This document shows positions 25,401 through 32,428 of a stretch of DNA of 49,378 nucleotides, piece by piece. The position numbers and the translations under genes were made by a program. The DNA is from Bacillus sp. MM2020_4 (lineage in GTDB: Bacteria > Bacillota > Bacilli > Bacillales > Cytobacillaceae). A model generated the notes under the pieces. That model saw only the letters and a list, made by a program, of their open reading frames with translations, searched no databases and was not told the DNA's origin. The stretch spans positions 1 to 49,378 of the forward strand of contig NZ_JAANMZ010000033.1 in the NCBI RefSeq assembly GCF_011250555.1, given 5' to 3'. Each line of letters opens with the position of its first letter. Within the stretch, counting starts at the first letter, position 1.

Positions 25401-26891
25401 TCAGATAGAATAATCGACTAATTTTCCCCTTTTAATCACTAATTTTTCAACAAGACTTTCATAATCCTTCATCTCAATCCCCAGCTTCTGCTTCCTCTCA
25501 CTAATCATGCGGACGACTTCTTTTGGGCTGGGGCCGCCTTGGATGCTCCTGATTTCCACAAAATACTCCGGTGAAATAACTTTTTTCCATTCCTGCTCCG
25601 TTAATGCCACGCCGACAAACCCGCTAATCATATCGTTTATCTCATCGATAGTCCACTCATATAATTCCTTCCCGGCACTGATTGTTTTCTTTGAAATAAA
25701 ACTGGCTATGGAATGTGCTTTTCTAAAGGAAATACCATAATCACGCGCTAACGTATCCGCTAATTCAGTAATCGTCACACTTGATTTATGCGCCATTTTC
25801 TTCGTATGTTCGTCATTTACCTTTAAAGTCGTAATCACGGCATACATTAATTTCATGACCCGATTAGCATTCGTAAAAGCACGATATAAATGGGGCTGCA
25901 GATCATCCTCTGTATCGACAATATCACCAAAAGGCGTATTATGAATCATATTCATCGCTGCTAAGGCATCCCCATAAGCACTGCTGGCAATCGAGCGCGA
26001 ATGCTCAATCGAAACTGGGTTTCGCTTCTGCGGCATGATACTGCTGACCTGCACATAGGGATCGGCCACATAGAAGGAACCAAATTCTCTTGTCACATGC
26101 TGCAGGAAATCCTGAATCCATCTGCCCGTGTTTACCATGCAGGTCATTAAAGCCGAAGATGTTTCTAACAAATAATCGGCGCCGCCAATCGAGTCATAAG
26201 AGTTTTCAATGATTTTATCAAATCCTAACAGCTCACACGTCCGTGCACGGCAAATCGGGAAACCCGTTGTGGTCAAAGCAGCAGCGCCTAGTGGCGATTG
26301 ATTGACCGTTTCATAGGCTGACCACAACCGTTTAATATCTCGCTGCAGGACATCATAAATCGCCAATAAATAATGGCCTAACGTAGTAGGCTGGGCTGGC
26401 TGGGTATGGGTATAGCCAGTTATATACGTTTCCGTATGCTGATCCGCCTGTACTAATAAGGCATCACTTAGCCGATAAGCACTTTGCAGCAACTCCACAA
26501 AATGCTCCCTTAATACTAATCGGTACATGGCCACACCCATATCGTTTCTGCTTCGGCCAATATGAATTTTCCCCGCTAATTCCGACCCGATTTCTTCACC
26601 AATTTTTGCCTCCATCATGAAAAACAAGTCCTCAAACTGCGGCTGATAAGATAGTTGACTCACATCTGTTTTTGCTACTTTATTAATGCCCCTTAGCATC
26701 TCTCTTGCTTCATCGGTTTTTATAATGTTCTGTTCTTCAAGCATGATGACATGGGCACGATGAATATCAAACATCGAATGGAATAAAAAATCCCGCTGAT
26801 CGTTAAATACTGGCTTTAACAGCTCTTCTACATACGTTTTACCTGGAAAAGCTGTTCCTTCATTTTTGATAAATTCCTCTAGCTTACTCAT
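25401..26891 (-). CDS. argininosuccinate-lyase-family C-N lyase, probably catabolic
   Basis: A 496-residue member of the fumarase/aspartase superfamily with all three conserved segments: GRSRNDM (about 112-118), TGYTHTQPAQP (about 158-168, catalytic His162) and SSIMPQKRNP (about 283-292, catalytic Ser). Arginine-pathway enzymes release fumarate from argininosuccinate and are usually about 460 residues. This one is longer, has no argG or other arg gene beside it, and is the last gene of an ABC importer operon under a ROK repressor. I infer a degradative lyase for an imported N-succinyl-type compound (EDDS lyase is a known relative of this family). Biosynthetic argH remains the conservative reading. 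TTGGAG precedes the ATG. Confidence 0.8.
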   Translation of the reverse strand: MSKLEEFIKNEGTAFPGKTYVEELLKPVFNDQRDFLFHSMFDIHRAHVIMLEEQNIIKTDEAREMLRGINKVAKTDVSQLSYQPQFEDLFFMMEAKIGEEIGSELAGKIHIGRSRNDMGVAMYRLVLREHFVELLQSAYRLSDALLVQADQHTETYITGYTHTQPAQPTTLGHYLLAIYDVLQRDIKRLWSAYETVNQSPLGAAALTTTGFPICRARTCELLGFDKIIENSYDSIGGADYLLETSSALMTCMVNTGRWIQDFLQHVTREFGSFYVADPYVQVSSIMPQKRNPVSIEHSRSIASSAYGDALAAMNMIHNTPFGDIVDTEDDLQPHLYRAFTNANRVMKLMYAVITTLKVNDEHTKKMAHKSSVTITELADTLARDYGISFRKAHSIASFISKKTISAGKELYEWTIDEINDMISGFVGVALTEQEWKKVISPEYFVEIRSIQGGPSPKEVVRMISERKQKLGIEMKDYESLVEKLVIKRGKLVDYSI

Positions 26892-26912
26892 CTTTTCATC
26901 TCCAATTGATTC

Positions 26913-26956
26913 AACTAATAATCAGTGAAAAATTGCTCCCCCACTGATTATTAGTT
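26913..26956 (-). promoter_or_regulatory. 15-bp perfect inverted repeat between permease and lyase genes
   Basis: AACTAATAATCAGTG (26913-26927) and CACTGATTATTAGTT (26942-26956) form a 15-bp stem with a 14-nt loop in the 70-bp gap. No T-run follows on the minus strand, so it more likely stabilises or processes the mRNA, adjusting lyase output relative to the transporter, than terminates. Confidence 0.6.
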
Positions 26957-26961
26957 TCATT

Positions 26962-28653
26962 TTAAGACAATGATTGTTCGGCTTTTACACCGAAAAATTT
27001 ATTTGAAATAAACAGAACAACTGCTATTAAGGCAATTTGAATCATTCCGTATGCTGCAGCCTGCCCCATATTAAACATTCTCAGCTGGTTCATGATTTCA
27101 ATCGATATCGGCCGATTGGAGATTGTGTACAACAATACAGAGGTAGGAAATTCTCCGACAGATTCGACGAATGCCAACAAGGTCCCCGATAGGACACCGG
27201 GCATGATAAGCGGCAGAATCACCCTTCTAAAAGTATAAAACCAACGGGCTCCTAGATTTCTAGATGCCTCCTCTATAGAATCGTCCAATTGTTCAAGAAC
27301 TGCATTGGTCGATCGCACTACTAATGGAATGTGGCGCACAAAATAGGCAAGTGGTAAAATCCAAAACGTACCGACAAGTATATTTCCGAATGAAAAAATA
27401 GTGGGCTCATTAAAAGCAAAGATGAGATTCATCCCGATAACGGTCGCAGGCAGTGCCCATGGAATCATGACCAATATGTCAACAAAATTCTTTCCGACAA
27501 ATTTCCGCTTCACCAAAAGGTAGGATGTTAATACCCCAAAAATTAAATTTCCAGCCGTCGCGATAAACGCAAGTAGTAAACTATTCTTTAATGGCTTAAA
27601 GATATTTGGATCCTGTAATAATAATCGATAGTTTTCGAAATTAAACACAGATGGATAGGTTTGCCACGTCCAGGTTCCATCCGGCACTAACGAAAGGAGC
27701 AGAATGGTGAAGTGCGGCAGCAATAAAATGATAACGCCAATAATGCCAATCAAAACCATGATCCATTTCATTACCGGATTTTTCACTTCACTGCGATGGG
27801 CTCCAATCCCTTTTGTGGCCATGCGGTAATCCTTCCTGTTTTGATACCAGCGCATAAATAATAGAAAGGCAATCGAAACAATAGACAAGATAACCGATTG
27901 TGTGGCAGCCACCTCCATATCCCCATTTAACTTTGAAAAATAGATTTGTAGACTTAATACACGATACCCACCGGCTAAAAGAAAAGGCGCACTGAAGGAT
28001 GCCATTGAAATCATAAAAACGAGTAATGATGCAGCAACAATCGCCGGGGTCAATAAAGGAAAGGTTACCTTCCAAAACACTTTCATACGGCTGGCACCCA
28101 AGTTGTAGCCTGCCTCCTCAAGGCTCGGATCAATTTTGTTAATTGCCGACGATACGGTCATATAAAAATAAACATACATCGTATACGCATGGACAACTAA
28201 GATCCCGGAAACCCCGCCAATTTTAAAGGGTACTTTTTCAAGTCCAAGTAAGTCCTTTATCGCATTAGGGATCAATCCTGATTCCCCATATAAAAACATA
28301 AAAGCCATGACACCGACCAATGATGGAAGGACGATTGGCATGATGGCCGCTGCGGAAAAAAAGCTTCTTCCGGGAAAATCATAACGATTAAAAATGAATG
28401 CGAGAGGAATGCCAATGAATGCACTAACTAGCACGCTTAATATAGAAATATAAACTGAATTCCATAAGGCTTCGAGATTGGTTTTTGATTCTTGACTAAA
28501 GAAATCCTGGTAGTTCGCTAACGATGCGCCTCGCTCTGTTTGTAAACTTTCAATAAACGTCCTAATGGAAGGATAAAGAACATACGCAACCAATACTAAA
28601 AGAACCGGAATCAGCAGCAGGATAGTAAACCTGGTATCACGATTTTTGATCAT
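26962..28653 (-). CDS. ABC transporter permease, fused double-domain (FbpB/AfuB type)
   Basis: A 563-residue permease with about 12 helices and two BPD_transp_1 domains in one chain. Each has an EAA loop contacting the ATPase: EEAGYNLGASRMKVFWKVTFP (about 178-198) and EEASRNLGARWFYTFRRVILP (about 450-470). Fused permeases of this layout serve ferric-ion, hexose-phosphate (AfuB) or 2-aminoethylphosphonate-type importers. The start overlaps the upstream ATPase gene stop by ATGA, indicating translational coupling. Confidence 0.9.
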   Translation of the reverse strand: MIKNRDTRFTILLLIPVLLVLVAYVLYPSIRTFIESLQTERGASLANYQDFFSQESKTNLEALWNSVYISILSVLVSAFIGIPLAFIFNRYDFPGRSFFSAAAIMPIVLPSLVGVMAFMFLYGESGLIPNAIKDLLGLEKVPFKIGGVSGILVVHAYTMYVYFYMTVSSAINKIDPSLEEAGYNLGASRMKVFWKVTFPLLTPAIVAASLLVFMISMASFSAPFLLAGGYRVLSLQIYFSKLNGDMEVAATQSVILSIVSIAFLLFMRWYQNRKDYRMATKGIGAHRSEVKNPVMKWIMVLIGIIGVIILLLPHFTILLLSLVPDGTWTWQTYPSVFNFENYRLLLQDPNIFKPLKNSLLLAFIATAGNLIFGVLTSYLLVKRKFVGKNFVDILVMIPWALPATVIGMNLIFAFNEPTIFSFGNILVGTFWILPLAYFVRHIPLVVRSTNAVLEQLDDSIEEASRNLGARWFYTFRRVILPLIMPGVLSGTLLAFVESVGEFPTSVLLYTISNRPISIEIMNQLRMFNMGQAAAYGMIQIALIAVVLFISNKFFGVKAEQSLS

Positions 28654-29753
28654 GGCCCGTCACCACTTACAACCGGAATAACACGGATTTGGTCCTTCGG
28701 CAATTGTACCCAGACATCCGCACCAGGCTTAAGATTATTTGTCCTGTTGTTTAATAGATTGACTTGAAGAAGAAACCCTTCAACATTCACACTTAGATTG
28801 ATTACTGAGCCAAAGAATTCAACTTTCTCAATTGTCCCTTTTAGTAGGTTGAAACCATCTGTCTGCTTTTCAAAAACTTTAATCGCCTCTGGTCGAATCG
28901 ATATGGAAAGATTACCTTTTGTGTCCGGATTAAAATTGTAAGGATGATTATGTACAACCAGTTCTTCCGACTCAGAGCCAAATTGGGCGGATACATGAAC
29001 ATTGTCTTGTTCAACCCTTTCAATTTTAACCGGCAATAGATTGATTTCCCCTATGAAACTAGCAACAAAGTCATTTGCAGGTTCATTATAAATTTCAGAT
29101 GGTTTTCCTACTTGGTGGCAAACCCCAAAATTAAATACGGCAATTCGGTCACTCATGGATAAAGCTTCCGCCTGGTCATGGGTGACATAAATCGTTGTGA
29201 TTTTATATTCTTTTTGCAGCCTTAAGATTTCACTTCTCATCTCATCTCGGAGCTTCGCATCCAAATTACTCAGCGGCTCATCAAGGAGAAGAATTTCTGG
29301 TTCAATGACCAATGCCCTTGCTAAGGCAACACGCTGCTGCTGCCCTCCACTTAACTGACTCACTTGACGATTTGAATATTTTTCAAGCCTTACTTTACCA
29401 AGCACGTCTTGCACGCGTGTCTTCAGTTCATTTGCAGAGATTTTTCTTACTCTTAAACCAAAAGCTACATTTTCAAACACCGTCATATGAGGAAAAAGGG
29501 CATAGTTTTGAAAAACCATGCCCGTATTTCTTTTTTCAGGAGGAACGCGCGTCATATCTTTATCCCCAAAACGGATAATGCCTTTTGTTGGATAATAAAA
29601 GCCAGCAATCATCCTAAGCGTCGTGGTTTTTCCACACCCGCTCGGGCCAAGGAAAGTAAAGAATTCCCCGTCCTTAATTTCCAAGTCTAAATGATCTACT
29701 GCGATTACTTTTCCAAACGCTTTTTGGACATGATCTATCTTTATGGACGCCAT
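28650..29753 (-). CDS. ABC transporter ATP-binding protein (FbpC/PotA-like)
   Basis: A 367-residue ATPase: Walker A GPSGCGKTT (about 37-45), Q-loop VFQNYALFPHM, signature LSGGQQQRVALARAL, Walker B ILLLDEPLSNLD, switch His in YVTHDQ, then a C-terminal TOBE-type regulatory domain (about 235-367). This architecture is that of the CUT1/FbpC/PotA group. It energises the fused permease encoded directly downstream (ATGA overlap). A GGAAGTG Shine-Dalgarno lies in the 13-bp gap after the binding-protein gene. Confidence 0.92.
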   Translation of the reverse strand: MASIKIDHVQKAFGKVIAVDHLDLEIKDGEFFTFLGPSGCGKTTTLRMIAGFYYPTKGIIRFGDKDMTRVPPEKRNTGMVFQNYALFPHMTVFENVAFGLRVRKISANELKTRVQDVLGKVRLEKYSNRQVSQLSGGQQQRVALARALVIEPEILLLDEPLSNLDAKLRDEMRSEILRLQKEYKITTIYVTHDQAEALSMSDRIAVFNFGVCHQVGKPSEIYNEPANDFVASFIGEINLLPVKIERVEQDNVHVSAQFGSESEELVVHNHPYNFNPDTKGNLSISIRPEAIKVFEKQTDGFNLLKGTIEKVEFFGSVINLSVNVEGFLLQVNLLNNRTNNLKPGADVWVQLPKDQIRVIPVVSGDGP

Positions 29754-29766
29754 TTCCTAACACTTC

Positions 29767-30870
29767 CTATTGTTTGATTTCTTTTGCCCCGCTCTTTATG
29801 TTTTCATCCCAATACTTCATCCAGCTGTCACTTTCTTTTTGGAAGACTGCCCAGTCTATATCCATCTTCTTAATTTCTGTATCGGTAATCCACTTTGGAA
29901 GGTCCTTAACATCTGTTCTAGTTGGGATTCGGTAAAATTCTTCTGCCAATAATTTAGCGGCTTCAGGCGTATTGACAAATTCATAGAATGCTTCAGCAGC
30001 TTTTGGGTGGGGCGCATCCTTTACAACCGCAATTCCTTCAGTCAGGACAGGCGTTCCGCTTTTTGGAACAATAAATTCAAATGGATAGTTCTTATTTTCC
30101 TTCAACATAACCACATCAGGCATCGCCCAGACAGAAATAGTACCTTCCCCCTTCGCCACTTTGTTATACATCATTTCAGGGTTAGCAGAATATTCCTTAG
30201 TATTGGCATCCAGCTTTTTCAACCACTCATAACCTTTAGCGGGATCATTTGAATCTTTGAAATCACGGTAAATCATCGCTGAGAAGATTGTTCTCATTGT
30301 TCCTGATGCAAGCGGATAACGAATAATGATTTTATCCTTCCATTTTGCATCTAGTAATTCATCCCAATCCTTGGGGGCATCTTCTTTTTTAACCTCTTTG
30401 CTGTTATACATAATAACTTCTGGTGTTTGGCTTGTTCCAGACCAATTCCAGTCAGGGTCGTGGAAGCCGGCGTCAAGACTATCCGCATAGGATGGCGTAT
30501 AAGGCGCCAACAGTCCTTCGTCCTTTGCCTGATCAAAGTTTACCGAAGGTGCTCCCCACCATACATCTGCTTGTGGATTATTTTTTTCAGAGCGAATCCG
30601 GTCAAGGACCTCTTGTGAACCCATGTCGAGCCACTCAACATCTACGTTGTACTTCGCTTCAAATTGTTGTTCGAATTTAGATAAAATGTCTTTTCCATGC
30701 GGTGAATAGACAACAATTTTCTCTTCTAGTTTTGCTTCATCTTTCTTGTCTGCCGGTTTCTTTGAAGGTGTGGTAGAAGTTTTCTCCGTGTCACCGCCGC
30801 AGGCAGCGAGCAAAAGTGATGCAGATAATGTTAAGGCGGTAATAATCGATACTTTTTTCTTGTTTTTCAC
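29767..30870 (-). CDS. ABC transporter substrate-binding lipoprotein (AfuA/FbpA-like)
   Basis: A 367-residue extracellular binding protein. The signal peptide ends in the lipobox LLAACGG (lipidated Cys at about 24), then a Thr/Lys-rich linker and a periplasmic-binding fold type II (about 50-360) beginning KIVVYSPHGKDILSKFE. Relatives bind iron, hexose phosphates or aminoethylphosphonate. The tyrosine pair of iron-binding members is not obvious here, so iron is not favoured. GTG start at 30870 after AAGGGGG. It lies 15 bp after the ROK gene and just before the ATPase, completing one importer. Confidence 0.88.
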   Translation of the reverse strand: MKNKKKVSIITALTLSASLLLAACGGDTEKTSTTPSKKPADKKDEAKLEEKIVVYSPHGKDILSKFEQQFEAKYNVDVEWLDMGSQEVLDRIRSEKNNPQADVWWGAPSVNFDQAKDEGLLAPYTPSYADSLDAGFHDPDWNWSGTSQTPEVIMYNSKEVKKEDAPKDWDELLDAKWKDKIIIRYPLASGTMRTIFSAMIYRDFKDSNDPAKGYEWLKKLDANTKEYSANPEMMYNKVAKGEGTISVWAMPDVVMLKENKNYPFEFIVPKSGTPVLTEGIAVVKDAPHPKAAEAFYEFVNTPEAAKLLAEEFYRIPTRTDVKDLPKWITDTEIKKMDIDWAVFQKESDSWMKYWDENIKSGAKEIKQ

Positions 30871-30885
30871 AACAAATCCCCCTTG

Positions 30886-32082
30886 TTAAGAAAAGTTAAT
30901 AATACTTTCGTGTTCCCGTAAAAATAATGAAACAGCTCCTAAAACTCCGGCATTATCGCCTAATTGTGAAGTTTTCAATTGTACTGAACTTGGAAGATAG
31001 TGGTCCACAATTTTACGGAGCTTCGGTATGATAAATTCCGATGACTTTAACACACCACCTCCCAAAATAATCACCTCTGGATTTAATAAACTGGCAGCAT
31101 TTATAATACCATAGGCTATATGCTCAATTGCCCCTTCAACTACCTTAAGGGCAATCTCGTCTCCTTTTTTTGCAAGCGTAAACGCCATTTCACCTGTCAG
31201 TCTTTCTGATTTAGCTTGTTCGTATAAGGAATGATTTGGATCTTGCTGCACTAATTTTGTAAGTTTGTCTCCCATTGCTTTTCCGCCCGCTATACTCTCT
31301 AAATAACCGTAGCGGTGGAAGATGGGCTGAAATTCATTTTTCATATTATTTTTATCGGTAACCATATATCCCATTTCACCGGCAGCATTGGCGGAGCCAC
31401 GATAAAGCTGATTATGAATAATAATACCGCTGCCAATTCCGGTTCCAATGGCGATGAATAGGACATTTTCCTTCTGTTTGGCATTTCCCAGCCATTGTTC
31501 CCCAAGTGCGGCCACATTGACATCATTATCCACGTAAATAGGAAAGGAAAAATGCCGTTCAGCTTCTTTAATGAAGGGATACCGAATCCAATTTAAACTT
31601 GGCGCTTCAACAACGATTCCAGTCGCTTCAGTTATCCCAGGTACTCCTACGCCCATACCCAAAATCTTTTGTGAATCAATGTCATTCCTTTGAATCATCA
31701 CACTGATTTCCTTTGCCATCTTTTTTAAAAGGCCAGTATTTAAGTACTGTTCTGTTTGAAAACTGCTTGAGGCAACTATATTTCCGTTTAAGTCACTGAT
31801 GACTATTTTTACTTTCGTACCACCTATATCCGTCCCAATGATATAAGCTGCCTTTTCGTTAAAATATAAATGAATCGGTCTTCTCCCCCCTTGTGAGGTC
31901 GATTCACCAATCCCTTTTTCGAAAATCCACTTTTCCTGGATCAGTTCATCCACTAAAAGCGAGACTGTCGGTTTACTAATTTTCATCTTTCCGGCAATTT
32001 CCGCTCTTGAAATTGGCGCATGTTCCAAAATACATTGTAGTATTCTTTTTTTGTTTTGCATTTTGTTCTCATTGGTACTCAT
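30886..32082 (-). CDS. ROK-family (XylR-like) transcriptional repressor
   Basis: A 398-residue repressor: N-terminal winged HTH (about 10-65, SRAEIAGKMKISKPTVSLLVDEL) followed by a ROK domain (about 80-390) with the ATP/sugar fold signature GTDIGGTKVKIVISDLNG, the GVGVPGI loop and GTGIGSGI. The Cys-rich zinc motif of sugar-kinase ROK proteins is absent, and HRYGYLESIAGG stands in its place, as in XylR-type repressors. It is first in the operon with the ABC importer and the lyase, so it is likely autoregulated. Its probable operators are at 32111-32135 and 32332-32356. The inducer is probably a sugar or sugar-like compound (inference). Confidence 0.88.
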   Translation of the reverse strand: MSTNENKMQNKKRILQCILEHAPISRAEIAGKMKISKPTVSLLVDELIQEKWIFEKGIGESTSQGGRRPIHLYFNEKAAYIIGTDIGGTKVKIVISDLNGNIVASSSFQTEQYLNTGLLKKMAKEISVMIQRNDIDSQKILGMGVGVPGITEATGIVVEAPSLNWIRYPFIKEAERHFSFPIYVDNDVNVAALGEQWLGNAKQKENVLFIAIGTGIGSGIIIHNQLYRGSANAAGEMGYMVTDKNNMKNEFQPIFHRYGYLESIAGGKAMGDKLTKLVQQDPNHSLYEQAKSERLTGEMAFTLAKKGDEIALKVVEGAIEHIAYGIINAASLLNPEVIILGGGVLKSSEFIIPKLRKIVDHYLPSSVQLKTSQLGDNAGVLGAVSLFLREHESIINFS

Positions 32083-32110
32083 TGCATCACGGCCTTAATA
32101 TTTTGTTAAG

Positions 32111-32135
32111 TTAGTTAATTTCTATAATTAACTAA
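32111..32135. promoter_or_regulatory. ROK operator 1, overlapping the operon promoter
   Basis: Perfect 10-bp arms TTAGTTAATT and AATTAACTAA around TCTAT, a layout like the XylR operator. It covers the -10 box (TATAGA) of the minus-strand promoter, so binding should block transcription of the ROK/ABC/lyase operon. Confidence 0.75.
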
Positions 32136-32149
32136 AATATAACTCAAAA
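32121..32149 (-). promoter_or_regulatory. promoter of the ROK/ABC/lyase operon
   Basis: Minus-strand TTTTGA (32144-32149), 17-bp spacer, TATAGA (32121-32126). The -10 lies within operator 1, and a cre-like site abuts the -35. Confidence 0.55.
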
Positions 32150-32163
32150 GGAAACCGTTTACA
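32150..32163. promoter_or_regulatory. cre-like CcpA site
   Basis: GGAAACCGTTTACA matches the consensus TGWAANCGNTNWCA at all but the first position. It lies directly upstream of the -35 of the ROK operon, between the two divergent units, suggesting catabolite repression. Confidence 0.6.
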
Positions 32164-32331
32164 ACCACTATTTATAATTATTTGATTATTAGAGCAACTC
32201 TTACTAAGTAGTCTAATATAACTACACCTAAATTGCCTATAGGGCGAAATAACTGTTTTAATATTCTGAATATGGTGGGTATTTACTTTTTTGGACTGAG
32301 GTGCTAATTATTAAGTGTAGAGGTTTTCTAC

Positions 32332-32356
32332 AGTTAGTTAAGAAATTTAACTAACT
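32332..32356. promoter_or_regulatory. ROK operator 2, upstream of the PIG-L gene
   Basis: Perfect 10-bp arms AGTTAGTTAA and TTAACTAACT around GAAAT, sharing the TTAGTTAA/TTAACTAA half-sites with operator 1 but with a shorter centre (5 rather than 9 bp between half-sites). It lies about 75 bp before the PIG-L start codon, so the same repressor probably controls both units. Confidence 0.7.
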
Positions 32357-32428
32357 TATTAACTACCAGGATCAAAGGGAGGGGGCATTGTCGGGATTAT
32401 TTTTTTAAAAATGAAAGGGGTTGCAAAG

